Shown here one piece after another: positions 1 through 8,551 of a DNA stretch of 61,351 bases. Under the pieces are notes generated by a model, which saw nothing but the letters and a program-made list of their open reading frames with translations, ran no database searches and was not told the DNA's origin. Both the position numbers and the translations under genes were made by a program. How positions within the stretch are numbered: the stretch's first letter is position 1; the number at the start of each line of letters is the position of its first letter. This DNA comes from Acidobacteriota bacterium (GTDB lineage: Bacteria; Acidobacteriota; UBA6911), in the NCBI GenBank assembly GCA_031271905.1, contig JAISUT010000005.1, forward strand, positions 1 to 61,351, written 5' to 3'.

Positions 1-40
1 TCTTGAATTCCTCGTCGTATTTCTGCCTCGTCACAGTCAT
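1..40 (-). CDS. IS3-family transposase OrfA, N-terminal fragment (runs off the window)
   Basis: The first 13 codons read MTVTRQKYDEEFK, matching the usual opening of IS3-family OrfA helix-turn-helix proteins (Lys/Arg-rich, then KYDEEFK). A strong AAGGAGG ribosome binding site lies at 53-47, six bases before the ATG at 40. OrfA normally supplies the DNA-binding part of the OrfAB transposase made by frameshifting. The rest of the gene lies beyond the left edge, so family assignment rests on this short peptide and the position beside a broken gene. Confidence 0.65.
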   Translation of the reverse strand, partial: MTVTRQKYDEEFK

Positions 41-110
41 CGTTTGCCTCCTTGCGTTTCCAAAGGGTTATACCCTTTTTTGTCTAGGCAAACTGTCTAT
101 TTCTTTAACA
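1..110 (-). mobile_element. End of an IS3-type insertion sequence (partial, continues left of window)
   Basis: The nrfA reading frame stops being NrfA-like at about position 111. Read on the minus strand, the new sequence begins TGTTAAAGAAATAGACAG and leads into a ribosome binding site and the first codons of a transposase-like OrfA. A TG-starting terminus, a short leader and an OrfA start are typical of IS3-family left ends. Only this end lies in the window, so the second inverted repeat, the target duplication and OrfB cannot be checked. Confidence 0.7.
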
Positions 111-992
111 CACTCCCGAGACCGGATGCACCCAGTCGTAGAACTTCCCTTCGAATCCCTTGGGCGCGCTCGCCGGACCGTGCTCGTCGTAGTAGGCGTA
201 GATTTGCTCCGGGTCGCGCCCCTTGTCCCACGGGTAGACGGGTTTGGCTGCGACGCCTTGGTTGGCGGGGGTGAAGTAATACTCCACATGGCACTGGGCG
301 CAGACCAGCGTCCGCTTCTCGTTGCGCGAGGTCTTCTCCCAGCTCCAATCCGGGTCGCGCCGCACCAGCGCGTCCTTGAGCGCCGCGCTGATGATGCGCA
401 GCTCCATGGTGCGCGGGTCGTGGCAGTTGGCGCAGTTGATGCTCTCGTCCTCCATGTCGATGCGTTGCGCAGTCCGGTAGCGGTTGAACTCGCTGCTCCA
501 GAACTTCGCGTCGGACTGCTCCTCGACCCAGCGCGGGATGTTGGGCGTCTTGCACGTCCAGCAGGTGGCGGGAAGCTGTCCTTTGCCGTCGCCGTAGCGG
601 TTGATGCGGTCGATGTGCAGGATGTCGCGCACGGCGAGCGAATGTCCGCGGGCTGCGCGGTATTCGTAGCTGAACGGATAGCCCAGCCAGAGCGCCTTCA
701 GGTAGGGTTGGGCGTTGCGGTAACCCTCCGGCAGGGGATCCTGGTCGTTGTTTTTGTCGAAGTTCACCGCCCCGCCGTATTCCGTCATGGTGTCGAGGTC
801 GGAGAGGTTGTTGCGGGCATAGAGGCGGTACTGCTCGGGGAACAGGTCTTTGAACGCCGAGAGCCGGGTCTCCCCCGGCGCGAGCGACGTCGAGTATTCC
901 GGCGCCTTCAGTTCGGCGACCCCCGCGCAGGAGATCGCGAGCAAGGCGCACCCGGAAGCGACGACCATGCAATAACGCAAAGTCTTAGACAT
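105..992 (-). pseudogene. nrfA: Ammonia-forming cytochrome c nitrite reductase NrfA, truncated by an IS
   Basis: NrfA is the periplasmic pentaheme enzyme that reduces nitrite to ammonium. The 295-residue product has an N-terminal export signal, the catalytic CWTCK heme site (144-148), CANCH (187-191) and CAQCHVEYYF (231-240, with the catalytic Tyr context). It then ends abruptly at DWVHPVSGVC; the last Cys and stop come from the adjoining IS end. Full-length NrfA is about 450-500 residues and has two more CxxCH sites plus the active-site His in a KAQHPE-type motif just after this point, so these are missing. The start overlaps the nrfH stop by eight bases (ATGTCTAA) and has a GGAGGG site, so translation is coupled. 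Activity is very unlikely. Confidence 0.92.
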
Positions 993-1560
993 CGGCAGCC
1001 CTCCTTTTGGCGATCGGAAGCTTGTTCATGTGCGGCACGGCGCGGTGGCATTCGGTGCAACGGCGTTTCGCCGTCATGTCCACGTTTTCTACGGTGGGGC
1101 GGTGGCAACGGATGCAGTTGTCGTTGACGACGTCCTTCATTCCCTCCGACGCTTGGATGCGCGGCGGCACGTTGCCGGTCAGGGTGGCCAAGATGTCGTG
1201 CAGCCCCGTGGACGCCTTGGCCGGGAGCCGCGACCAGCCCGTCGGCAGGTGGCAGGCGTTGCAATCCTCGGCGGCGTGTGCCGACATCCGGTGTGTCAGC
1301 GCGGCCTCGTCCATGGAATGGCACGACGCGCAGAAGGATGCCGTGTCCGTGCCGTGGAGCAGGGCGCTGCCGGTCAGCACGAGCGCCACGCCCGCCACGA
1401 TCCCCGCGAGTCCGACGCAGAGCGTTTTCCGGCAGGGGCGTTTTTTCCCGGAGGCGTCCGGTTGGTCTGGCAGGTGTGGCGGTGGCGCGGCGGCTTGGGT
1501 TGCGGCTGGCGGGAGGTTGTCCTCTCCGGAACCGCTGGTTCCGCGGTTTTCTTGTTCCAT
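985..1560 (-). CDS. nrfH: NrfH, membrane-anchored tetraheme quinol dehydrogenase for NrfA
   Basis: This NapC/NirT-type cytochrome takes electrons from menaquinol and passes them to NrfA in the periplasm. The 191-residue protein has a Pro/Ala-rich N-terminus, one membrane anchor (about 47-68) and four c-type heme sites: CASCHSM (77), CNACH (100), CIRCH (149) and CTECH (168). The CxxCHxM form of heme 1 is characteristic of NrfH. The ATG at 1560 is chosen because AGGAGG lies just before it; an upstream in-frame ATG at 1620 would add 20 non-signal residues. The gene is the first of an nrfHA operon. Its partner nrfA is disrupted, so NrfH probably has no functional acceptor from this locus. Confidence 0.9.
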   Translation of the reverse strand: MEQENRGTSGSGEDNLPPAATQAAAPPPHLPDQPDASGKKRPCRKTLCVGLAGIVAGVALVLTGSALLHGTDTASFCASCHSMDEAALTHRMSAHAAEDCNACHLPTGWSRLPAKASTGLHDILATLTGNVPPRIQASEGMKDVVNDNCIRCHRPTVENVDMTAKRRCTECHRAVPHMNKLPIAKRRAADV

Positions 1561-1628
1561 GCATTCCTCCTTTGTTCCGACTTGCGCCAGAGGCGCAGGC
1601 GCGGACGCGAGATGAAACATGCATTCTC

Positions 1629-1657
1629 ATTATGCCCTTTTCACATGCCGAGGTAAA
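1629..1657 (-). promoter_or_regulatory. Predicted sigma70-type promoter of nrfHA
   Basis: On the minus strand TTTACC (1657-1652) and CATAAT (1634-1629) are separated by 17 bases, about 70 bases upstream of the nrfH start. Four to five bases in each hexamer match consensus. It sits directly downstream of an 11-bp tandem repeat that could bind an activator. Confidence 0.5.
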
Positions 1658-1661
1658 CCTT

Positions 1662-1683
1662 GTTTGACTGCGGTTTGACTGCG
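1662..1683. repeat. Two tandem copies of an 11-bp repeat upstream of the nrfHA promoter
   Basis: GTTTGACTGCG occurs twice head to tail (1662-1672 and 1673-1683), immediately upstream of the predicted -35 box. A period of 11 bp puts both copies on the same face of the helix, as expected for a regulator site; this function is inferred only from position. Confidence 0.5.
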
Positions 1684-1841
1684 GAGCCCGGCTGCGCGAG
1701 GACTTGAGGCGATGTCATGAAACGGAGGCGTAGAACCGCCATCCGCGCTTGTCCGCGTGCATCCGAAATTGCAGGCCTGCGGGTCTCGCGTCTTTCGCGG
1801 TTCAAGAACGCGGTTCCGGGAAAGCGCCCATGAGACCCGCG

Positions 1842-3485
1842 TCACGCCTTGAAGCGGGCGAGCTCGTCCTTCAGGCCTTCGCTGACCTTGTGCAGGTAAG
1901 ACGCGGAGCGGCTGATCTCCCGGATGCTCTGCGTGCTCTGGTTCGTCCGCTGCCCGATCTGCGCGACGCTGCCCAGGACCTTTTGCGTGTGCCCGAGGAT
2001 GTCGCGCGAGCTGTCGGCGGACTCGCGCAAGGTGCGTTGCGCCGCCGCTATCTCCGCCACGCTGACCTCGATCGAGCTTTGCGCCGCGTTCGCGCCGTCC
2101 AGCAGGCGCTTGCACTCCTGCGCGTTCCGCTCCATCTGGAGGGAGACCTCCCCGATCGAGCGGATGATCGAGTTGACCGTGTCGCTGGTCTCGCCCAGCG
2201 CCCGCTGCGTCCTCTCGGCGAGCTTGCGCACCTCCTCCGCCACCACCGAGAAGCCTTTGCCGTGCTGCCCCGCCCGCGCCGCCTCGATGGCGGCGTTCAG
2301 CGCCAGGAGGTTCGTCTGGTCGGCGATGTCGCCGATCATGCCGAGCACCGCCTTCACCTGGTCGGTCTCGCGCGAGAGCTTTGAAAGGCGCGAGGAGAAC
2401 TCCTGTTGCGCCGCGCTCTCCCTGCGCACCAACTGCGCGACGTCCTTGATCTTGTCCCTGGATCCCGTCATCGCCGCGCCGATGCGGTTGACGCCTTCGG
2501 CGATCTGCTCCAGGCGGCCGTGCATCTCCCCCAGCATCTTGCGCGCCCGGTCGCCCTGCGCCGCGACCTCCCCCACCGCCGCCATGTTCTCACGCGCGCT
2601 TTCGTAGATCGCCGCCCCGCTGGCGTCAAGCTGCCCCGAGATGGCGGCGTTCTCGTTCGCGCTCGCCCCCACTTTGGCGATCAACGCCTGCAACTTGCCG
2701 AGCAGGTCGTTCAGGCTGCCGCACAGCCGCCCGATCTCGTCCCTGCCGCCCTGCACGCGCCGCGTCAAGTCCATCGCGTCGGCGATCTCGCAAACCGCCC
2801 GCTGCGCCGCGCCGACCGGCCTCATGAACAGGCTGATCACCAGGAAGCTCACGGCGGAGGTGAGGGCGAACAGCCCCAGCCCGATGCCGAGCGTGGTGAA
2901 CAGCGTCTGGCGGAGCGTGGCGTCGATCACCGCGACCGACAGGTCCGCGCCCACCACGAACCGCGTCCCGGCGGCGGTGGTGAAGGGGCGGAACAGGCTG
3001 CGGTGCCTGCCCCACTCGTCCGTGTATTCGATGAAGTCGGGCTCGCCCCCCTCGAACGCCACCCTCAAGGCGTCCTTCGCCGCGCCGTCGTCGAGCTCGT
3101 AGACGTACAGCGGCACTTTCTCGCTCTCGCCGCTCAGATACTCGTCCTCCTCCGCCGTGTCCAGCACGAACCGGTACCCCTCGGGGCTGGCGACGAGCGC
3201 GTAGACGTACTCGATGTCGGCGGCGCGCACGTAGCGGTAGAGCTTGCGCTGGTACTGGTCGAACACCTCCTGGGAGAGGTCGCCGCCCGCCGCACCGTCG
3301 AGCACGCCCTCGGGGGCGATTTCCACCGCGACCTGGACCGCCGCCGCGAGGCGCTTGTCCAGCGCCGCGACCATGTCGCCCTTGCGGGTCTGGTAGGCGT
3401 AGACCGTGTAGATCGACACCGCGAACGCTATCAATGCCATCGTGGTGGCCAGTATCCTCGCGCGAATCGAAAAGACGTGCGGCAT
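1842..3485 (-). CDS. Methyl-accepting chemotaxis protein
   Basis: This 547-residue transmembrane chemoreceptor has an N-terminal membrane helix (about 8-27), an extracytoplasmic sensor of about 170 residues, a second helix ([20 protein letters not shown]), a HAMP segment and a long coiled-coil signalling domain. The kinase-control hairpin is clear: [19 protein letters not shown] followed by [10 protein letters not shown]. It should form dimers that couple ligand sensing to CheW/CheA. The ATG at 3485 is preferred over one 12 codons upstream because AGGAGA precedes it. The sensor does not show a PAS or Cache motif I can name confidently, so the ligand is unknown. No other chemotaxis genes are nearby, as is common for orphan receptors. 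Confidence 0.93.
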   Translation of the reverse strand: MPHVFSIRARILATTMALIAFAVSIYTVYAYQTRKGDMVAALDKRLAAAVQVAVEIAPEGVLDGAAGGDLSQEVFDQYQRKLYRYVRAADIEYVYALVASPEGYRFVLDTAEEDEYLSGESEKVPLYVYELDDGAAKDALRVAFEGGEPDFIEYTDEWGRHRSLFRPFTTAAGTRFVVGADLSVAVIDATLRQTLFTTLGIGLGLFALTSAVSFLVISLFMRPVGAAQRAVCEIADAMDLTRRVQGGRDEIGRLCGSLNDLLGKLQALIAKVGASANENAAISGQLDASGAAIYESARENMAAVGEVAAQGDRARKMLGEMHGRLEQIAEGVNRIGAAMTGSRDKIKDVAQLVRRESAAQQEFSSRLSKLSRETDQVKAVLGMIGDIADQTNLLALNAAIEAARAGQHGKGFSVVAEEVRKLAERTQRALGETSDTVNSIIRSIGEVSLQMERNAQECKRLLDGANAAQSSIEVSVAEIAAAQRTLRESADSSRDILGHTQKVLGSVAQIGQRTNQSTQSIREISRSASYLHKVSEGLKDELARFKA

Positions 3486-3610
3486 GGTTCTCCTAACCGC
3501 GCCGGAAAAATGGCGCGACACATGCTTATCGCCATCTTGGGCGGAGATATTTATTTATGAATTGATTGCATGGGGCGTCGATGCGAGGCCGTGCGCCGGC
3601 GCCTGCGGCT

Positions 3611-4876
3611 TCAGGGCGCGGGCGCCTTTGCGGGGAGGGGGCGTTCGCGGCGGGCCCCCTCCCGGCGGGATGCGTGGTACTCGTGCGCCAGGCTCCTGTA
3701 GCCCAGCCTTTTCAAGTCGCCGTAGGTCGTCCGGTAGTTCCCCTTGCCGTGACGCCCCGTCGGGATGTAGCGGATGTACTGTTGCAGGTGGCGGTCCACC
3801 TCCTTCAAGCCGTCGTCCCTGGTCAGGAGCGGGAAGAACCAACGCGCCCAGGTCAGTTCGTGCGGGTCGCGCCCGCCGGGGGCGGCGGGGTCGGCGAAGA
3901 ACTTCTTGTTGAACGTCCGGACCATGGTGCGCATGGCGCGTTCCGGCGTCGCCCCCTTGCGGAGCATCCAGCGGCGGAGGGCGCGCGCCTTGCGGCGGAT
4001 CTTCCCCTTGATCTTGGCCTTGGTGGCGCGCGAGAGATCCATGCGCCCGCCTTGGAACTCGATCCCCAGGAACTCCCACGGCTCGCCCGGCGCGCTGACG
4101 CGCTCCTTGTCGGGGTTCACGCGCAACCCATGTCTCCCCAAGACGCCTCGGACGACGCCCCGGAAGCCTGCCAACCCGTCCTCCGTCTCGCAAAACATGA
4201 TGATGTCGTCGGAATAGCGCGCGTACAACGCCTTGCGCCCCGTGAAATACCCGTCCAGCTCGCGCAGGTAGAGGTTGGCGAGGAACGGCGCCGTGGGCGT
4301 GCCCGCCATCACCCCGCGCGCCCCGCGCACCACCCGCCCCCCGAATACGGCCTCGTCGCCGAGGAGCAGGCGCTCGAAGAAGCCGACCAGCCCCGGGTCG
4401 TCGCACAGCACGTCGCGCAGGATCGGCAGCAGCAGGGGGACGTCGATGCTGTTGAAGTAGTCGGCGACGTCGAGCTTGTAGCACCATCGCGCCGCGATGT
4501 CCGGTGCCGCCGTGAGCCTGCGGATGGCGCGGTGCGCCCCCGCGTCCTGGCGGAACGAGTAGACCCCGTCCGGCTGCTTGTCGTCGTAGCGGGAGAGCAG
4601 GAACGCCAGCAGCTTCAACACCCACATCTCGGGTTCGGGGAAGCTGTAGACCACGCGCTTTTTCCGCCGCCCCGCCTTGTTGACGAGCTTCTTCTCAGGC
4701 ACGCCCAGCGGCGCGCCCGACAAGATCCGCTCGACGACCGGCATGTACGCCCTGGTCTGCACGAACCCGGCCAGCGCCGCCAGCTCCTTCCGGCTCAAGC
4801 GCCCCCGTTCGCGCCGCCAAGTCAAAAACTCCGTCCACGCCGACGGCCACGCGAGTTCCGACAACAGGCTTTCCAT
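3611..4876 (-). CDS. Standalone reverse transcriptase (unclassified, YSDD type)
   Basis: This 421-residue RNA-dependent DNA polymerase shows the RT blocks in order: fingers (about 75-125), block A KLDVADYFNSID (D136), block B GVMAGTPTAPFLANLYL (188-204), block C YARYSDDIIMF (YSDD 221-224), then PDKERV and EFLGIEF. The last 130 residues are basic and helical, ending in a GRHGKGNYRTTYGDLKRLGY segment. It lacks the SQ of diversity-generating RTs, a recognisable HNH domain, or a nearby group II intron domain V, so it looks like a free-standing RT of group-II-like or 'unknown group' type, some of which act in phage defence. The upstream gene at 5641-5090 runs in the same direction, with a 213-nt structured gap between them. 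Function is not established. Confidence 0.85.
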   Translation of the reverse strand: MESLLSELAWPSAWTEFLTWRRERGRLSRKELAALAGFVQTRAYMPVVERILSGAPLGVPEKKLVNKAGRRKKRVVYSFPEPEMWVLKLLAFLLSRYDDKQPDGVYSFRQDAGAHRAIRRLTAAPDIAARWCYKLDVADYFNSIDVPLLLPILRDVLCDDPGLVGFFERLLLGDEAVFGGRVVRGARGVMAGTPTAPFLANLYLRELDGYFTGRKALYARYSDDIIMFCETEDGLAGFRGVVRGVLGRHGLRVNPDKERVSAPGEPWEFLGIEFQGGRMDLSRATKAKIKGKIRRKARALRRWMLRKGATPERAMRTMVRTFNKKFFADPAAPGGRDPHELTWARWFFPLLTRDDGLKEVDRHLQQYIRYIPTGRHGKGNYRTTYGDLKRLGYRSLAHEYHASRREGARRERPLPAKAPAP

Positions 4877-5089
4877 CGTTTTCCCGAGCGGGGTTTCGCG
4901 AAAGGGGGCGGGCGACGCCGCTCGCGCCTTTCCCCAAAAGACGGCAGACGCAGGCGACCGGGGGGAGTCGCTTTGAAGACAGCATCTGCTGGCACAGGGC
5001 TGAACGTCGCCGGCGACCTACAACGCCATTGGGCGGCGGACGCTTCACCCCACCGTAGGTGTGGGACATGCCCACATCCCCCCGGCCTC
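4877..5089 (-). other. Structured leader between the unknown gene and the RT; candidate noncoding RNA
   Basis: No credible ORF lies here. On the minus strand several short hairpins follow one another: TGTGGGCATGTCCCACA, the 12-bp palindrome GTCGCCGGCGAC, and CAGCAGATGCTG. Retron and some defence RTs use a structured RNA encoded beside the RT as template, so this is the natural place to look, but I recognise no known RNA family. Confidence 0.3.
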
Positions 5090-5641
5090 CTATCCCAACA
5101 ACCGCTTGACGCGGCTGATCACGAAATCCCTCTGGTTGGGCATGTGCAGGTGGAAGTTGACGAAGGGCACGCCCGCGCCCTCGGCCGCCGCGCGCGCGTT
5201 CTTCCAAGCGGCGTTGTTGGTGCGGTTGTGCGCCGCCAACGGCACCACGGCGACCAGCCTGCCGCCCTGGTAGAGGCCGAAGTCGTAAGGCCGCCCGACG
5301 CCCCCGATCTCGCCCGGGGAGACGTTCTCCCGCAATTCGTAGCCGCCGAACTCGCTTGCCAGTATCTCGCGGAAGTATTCGACCGTGTGGCCGCCCGGCG
5401 CGGCGGGGGATCCTTGTCCCGCATAGCCGCCCGAGGCGGCGGCCGCGTCCCTCGGAGCGCCGTCACGCCCGTCGCGCGAGGGCAGGGGGCGTCCGTCGCC
5501 GCCGCCGTCCACGTCCAGCCCGGTGGCCTTCTGGATCGCGTTTTTAGTCACATCGCGCACCGCCTCGCGCGCCGCCTGCCCCACCGTCTCGCGCACCACC
5601 TGCCGCACGGTGCTTTTAATGATGCCGTCCAGGAACCCCAT
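5090..5641 (-). CDS. Conserved-looking protein of unknown function, upstream of the RT
   Basis: The 183-residue protein has an amphipathic N-terminus (about 1-42, many Val/Ala/Arg), a low-complexity Gly/Pro/Asp linker (about 44-85) and a compact C-terminal domain (about 86-183) containing VEYFREILASEFGGYELREN, YDFGLYQGGRLVAVVPL and a final PNQRDFVISRVKRLLG. The alternating strands and helices of the C-terminal part resemble small restriction-endonuclease-like folds, but no PD-(D/E)XK catalytic set is evident. I know similar uncharacterised proteins from gut anaerobes only by general appearance. A strong GGAGAGGAGGGG site precedes the ATG at 5641. It lies upstream of the RT on the same strand and may be co-transcribed. 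Confidence 0.7.
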   Translation of the reverse strand: MGFLDGIIKSTVRQVVRETVGQAAREAVRDVTKNAIQKATGLDVDGGGDGRPLPSRDGRDGAPRDAAAASGGYAGQGSPAAPGGHTVEYFREILASEFGGYELRENVSPGEIGGVGRPYDFGLYQGGRLVAVVPLAAHNRTNNAAWKNARAAAEGAGVPFVNFHLHMPNQRDFVISRVKRLLG

Positions 5642-5809
5642 CCGCCCCTCCTCTCCGCAACCTGCGGCCGCCGGACACCGTCGCCCTGATGGCGAACCGA
5701 CCGCCGACCGTTAAAACCGGATGTCTAATATGCCCCGACCGACGGGGGAAATGCAACCTGTTTTAGCTCCCGATCCACGGTTCCGGCCCGCGTTCCATGC
5801 GCGGATGGC

Positions 5810-5838
5810 GTGAACAAGCGCCCGCATGGTGATATACT
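5810..5838 (+). promoter_or_regulatory. Predicted promoter of rnhB
   Basis: GTGAAC (5810-5815) and a near-consensus TATACT (5833-5838) are separated by 17 bases, about 85 bases upstream of the chosen rnhB start. The -35 is weak. Confidence 0.4.
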
Positions 5839-5921
5839 TGCCCGGCAAACGACGGAGGCGCGGGCGGCGGGTCCCCCCCGTGCCGGAAAACGGGCGTCGG
5901 CATCGCGAGGGGAGGGGCGTC

Positions 5922-6665
5922 ATGGGCGGGCGAAAGGATCTGCACGCGGAACGGAAGCCGCCGGCGCGCCGTCCCGCCGCACCCCCCGGGGCAAAAGAGC
6001 TGCGGGAGCGCGAGCGGCTGGAACGGCTCCTCGCCTTCGAGAGGGGGGTGCGTGACGAGGGCTTCCGCCGCATCGCCGGCGTGGACGAGGCGGGCGTCGG
6101 CCCGTTGGCGGGCCCCGTGGTCGCCGCCGCCGTCGTCCTGCCCGAAGGATGCATGGTGCGGGGCGTGGACGACTCCAAGAGGATATCGAAGCCGGAGCGG
6201 CGCGAGGAGCTGGAGGCCGCCATCAAGGAGGTCGCGCTCGCCTGGGGGGTCGGGCGGGCGGAGGCGGAGGAGATCGACAGCCTGAACATCTACCGCGCGG
6301 GGTTGCTCGCGATGCGCCGCGCGGTGGAGAGGCTCGCCGAAACGTCCGGCGAACCCCCCGACTACCTGTTGATCGACGCGCGGAGGATACCCGGCCTGGG
6401 CATCCCCCAGCGCGGCATCATCCGGGGCGACGCGCTCTCGATGAGCATCGCCGCCGCGTCCATCCTCGCCAAGACCGCGCGCGACCGCCACATGCTGGAG
6501 ATGGACGCGCTCTATCCGGGCTACGGCTTCGCCCGCCACAAAGGCTATCCGACGAAGGAGCACATCAAGGCGTTGCGCGGGCGCGGCCCCTGCGCCATCC
6601 ACCGCCGGTCGTTCGCGCCGGTCAAGGAGCGCCTGGCGCCGCAAGGCTCGCTGTTCGGGGGATGA
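5922..6665 (+). CDS. rnhB: Ribonuclease HII
   Basis: RNase HII cuts the RNA strand of RNA-DNA hybrids and removes single ribonucleotides from DNA in the cytoplasm. The 247-residue product carries the signature IAGVDEAGVGPLAGPV (catalytic D55 and E56), DDSKRIS, LLIDARR and the SIAAASILAKTARDRHM block, then PGYGFARHKGYPTKEH. Family members are normally about 200-220 residues; the extra length is a basic, Pro-rich N-terminal tail. The usual DEAGRG reads DEAGVG here, a tolerated variant. The start at 5922 is picked for its GGAGGGGCGTC ribosome binding site; an earlier in-frame ATG at 5826 lies within the predicted -10 box. It is transcribed alone and converges with the dehydrogenase gene. Confidence 0.93.
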   Translation: MGGRKDLHAERKPPARRPAAPPGAKELRERERLERLLAFERGVRDEGFRRIAGVDEAGVGPLAGPVVAAAVVLPEGCMVRGVDDSKRISKPERREELEAAIKEVALAWGVGRAEAEEIDSLNIYRAGLLAMRRAVERLAETSGEPPDYLLIDARRIPGLGIPQRGIIRGDALSMSIAAASILAKTARDRHMLEMDALYPGYGFARHKGYPTKEHIKALRGRGPCAIHRRSFAPVKERLAPQGSLFGG

Positions 6666-6684
6666 CGCGGGCGCGGACAGGGAC

Positions 6685-6716
6685 AAAAAACGGGGGCGCC
6701 GCCTGACGCCCCCGCG
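6685..6716 (-). terminator. Rho-independent terminator of the alcohol dehydrogenase gene
   Basis: On the minus strand a GC-rich stem (GGGGGCG pairing with CGCCCCC) is followed directly by six T residues, 31 bases past the dehydrogenase stop. The hairpin could also slow transcription arriving from rnhB on the other strand. Confidence 0.75.
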
Positions 6717-6746
6717 ATTTCAAAACCGGCTGCGAACCTCTAGCCG

Positions 6747-7847
6747 TCACGCCAGCTTGAGGACGGCCTTGAGCGACTTGCCCTTGTGGGTGTCCTCCAC
6801 CGCCTGGTTGATCTGATCCAACGTGTAGAAGGTCAGCAACCGGTCGAACGGGAATCGCCCCGCCTTGTACAGGTCGATGAGCTGCGGGATGAAGATGTCC
6901 GAGACGCAGTCGCCCTCGACCACGCCCTTGACGGTGCGGCCGTCCAGCAGCGTCTGCATCACCAGGCTCACCTCCGCGCCCATCGGGGCGACGCCGATCA
7001 GGCCGCAGGTGCCGCCCATCGGCAGCACGTCCACCGCCTGACGCAGCACCGCCGGGATGCCGGTGCATTCCAGCGTGTACTTCGCGCCGTAGCCGCCGGT
7101 CAGCTTGCGTATGGCCTCCACGGCGTCCTCGGTCTTGGAGTTGATGACATGCGTCGCGCCGAACGACTTGGCGAGCTCCAAGCGCTCCTCCATCACGTCC
7201 ACGCCGATGATCTGCGTGCAGCCGCACACCACCGCCGCCATGATGGCGCTCAAGCCCACCGAGCCGATGCCGAAGATCGCGATGGTGGAGCCGGGCTCGG
7301 GCTTGAGGGAGTTGATGACGCCGCCCGCGCCGGTCTGGATGCCGCATCCCAGGGGGGCGAGGATCTCGATCGGCACGTCGTCGGCGATTTTCACCGCGTT
7401 GCGCTCGGTGACCAGCGCGTGGGAGGCGAAGGTCGATTGCCCGAAGAAGGAGCCGTAGATGGTCTCGCCGCCCTTCTTCATCGTGGCGGTGCCGTCCGCG
7501 CGGCGCCCGCCGAAGTTCAACTGCCGGAAATCGACGCACCACGCGGGGTGGGCTTCCTTGCAGGCGGGGCAGGTGCCGCAGGACATGTAGCTGGTCGCCA
7601 CATGGTCGCCCGGCTTCACCTTGGTCACCCGCGCGCCGACCTTCTCCACGATGCCCGCGCCCTCATGCCCGAACACGCCTGGGAGCGGGATGGGCATGAA
7701 CTGCTGTTGCGCCACCAGGTCCGTGTGGCAGAGGCCGGTGCTGACGATCCTCACCAGTATCTCGTCCTCCCTCGGCTCGTCCAGCTCGACTTCCTCGATA
7801 ACAAAAGGAGCGCCCTTCTCACGTACTACGGCTGCCTTGATCTTCAT
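6747..7847 (-). CDS. Zinc-dependent NAD(P) alcohol dehydrogenase, aryl-alcohol/benzyl-alcohol type
   Basis: This 366-residue medium-chain dehydrogenase interconverts a primary alcohol and its aldehyde. Catalytic zinc ligands appear in GLCHTD, FGHEGAG and APLGCGIQ. The structural zinc loop is CGTCPACKEAHPAWC. The Rossmann motif is IFGIGSVGLSA, with an acidic residue (GVDVME) that favours NAD. The N-terminal pattern resembles XylB-type aryl-alcohol dehydrogenases more than class III formaldehyde dehydrogenases, so an aromatic or terpenoid alcohol is a plausible substrate. A GGGAGA site precedes the ATG. It is a single gene with its own terminator. The aldehyde product could feed the Mo-dependent oxidoreductase at 31 kb, but the two are not linked. 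Confidence 0.88.
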   Translation of the reverse strand: MKIKAAVVREKGAPFVIEEVELDEPREDEILVRIVSTGLCHTDLVAQQQFMPIPLPGVFGHEGAGIVEKVGARVTKVKPGDHVATSYMSCGTCPACKEAHPAWCVDFRQLNFGGRRADGTATMKKGGETIYGSFFGQSTFASHALVTERNAVKIADDVPIEILAPLGCGIQTGAGGVINSLKPEPGSTIAIFGIGSVGLSAIMAAVVCGCTQIIGVDVMEERLELAKSFGATHVINSKTEDAVEAIRKLTGGYGAKYTLECTGIPAVLRQAVDVLPMGGTCGLIGVAPMGAEVSLVMQTLLDGRTVKGVVEGDCVSDIFIPQLIDLYKAGRFPFDRLLTFYTLDQINQAVEDTHKGKSLKAVLKLA

Positions 7848-7976
7848 GCTGATTCTCCCTCGAATTGGTTTGCCAAAACATCGCCCGCCACCCGCCGGCG
7901 TCGCGCCCCCGCAGGTGGCGCGACCTATTCTATAAGACTTCCGCCGAAAGACACAAGCGACTAATTGGAGTCGGGT

Positions 7977-8468
7977 TTAGAAGGGGATGTCCTTGTCGGT
8001 GATGCCGGGTTCGCCGAAGGGTTGCTCCGGCTCCGTCCCCGGATAGGCGGTCTCCGACTCGGACACCCGCCCGCCCCTGGGCTGCGACGACGTGCCCTCG
8101 TAGGGGGGCGCGGCGGCGTAGTCGCCCCCTTGCGAGTTGCGGTTGCCGAGGAACAGGATGCTGGAGGCGTTGATCTCGGTCGTCGTCCGCTTGTTGCCGC
8201 CCTGGTCGGTCCACTCGCGGCTCTGGATGCGCCCCTCGACATAGACCTGCCGCCCCTTGGTGAGGTAGCGCTGGCACAGGTCGGCGAGCTTCCCCCAGGC
8301 GACGACGCGGTGCCATTCCGTGCGCTCCTGCCGGTTGCCGTCCGCGCCCGTCCAGTTGTCCGTCGTCGCCAGGCTGAAGGTCGCCACCGCCTGGTTGCTT
8401 TGGGTGTAGCGGGTTTCCGGGTCCTTCCCCAGGTTCCCGATGAGGATCACTTTGTTCAATGAGGCCAT
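7977..8468 (-). CDS. ssb: Single-stranded DNA-binding protein
   Basis: SSB coats single-stranded DNA during replication, repair and recombination. The 163-residue protein has the canonical OB fold opening MASLNKVILIGNLGKDPETR, then FSLATTD and a TEWHRVVAWGKLA segment, a Gly/Pro/Ser-rich flexible linker (about 110-155) and the acidic partner-binding tip ending DKDIPF. Length and order are standard. An AAAGGA site precedes the ATG. It lies 83 bases downstream of cpoB on the same strand and may be read through from the tol-pal cluster, though this pairing is not a usual one. Confidence 0.97.
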   Translation of the reverse strand: MASLNKVILIGNLGKDPETRYTQSNQAVATFSLATTDNWTGADGNRQERTEWHRVVAWGKLADLCQRYLTKGRQVYVEGRIQSREWTDQGGNKRTTTEINASSILFLGNRNSQGGDYAAAPPYEGTSSQPRGGRVSESETAYPGTEPEQPFGEPGITDKDIPF

Positions 8469-8551
8469 GTCGAAGTCCTTTTCGTAAAGTAATGAGAATT
8501 ATCGGATGCGGGAGACCGCGACGCCCCCCGGCAAGCGCAAGACGCGCAGCC

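Noticed and set aside
3611-5089. Group II intron encoding the RT
   Set aside because: No domain V-like hairpin or intron boundary sequence could be recognised on either side, and no exon is interrupted.
3611-5641. Diversity-generating retroelement (RT with a variable SUMF1-fold target at 47963-48859)
   Set aside because: The RT lacks the SQ signature of DGR enzymes, no Avd-like gene is present, the SUMF1-like gene is 43 kb away and its 3' end shows no A-rich variable-repeat pattern.
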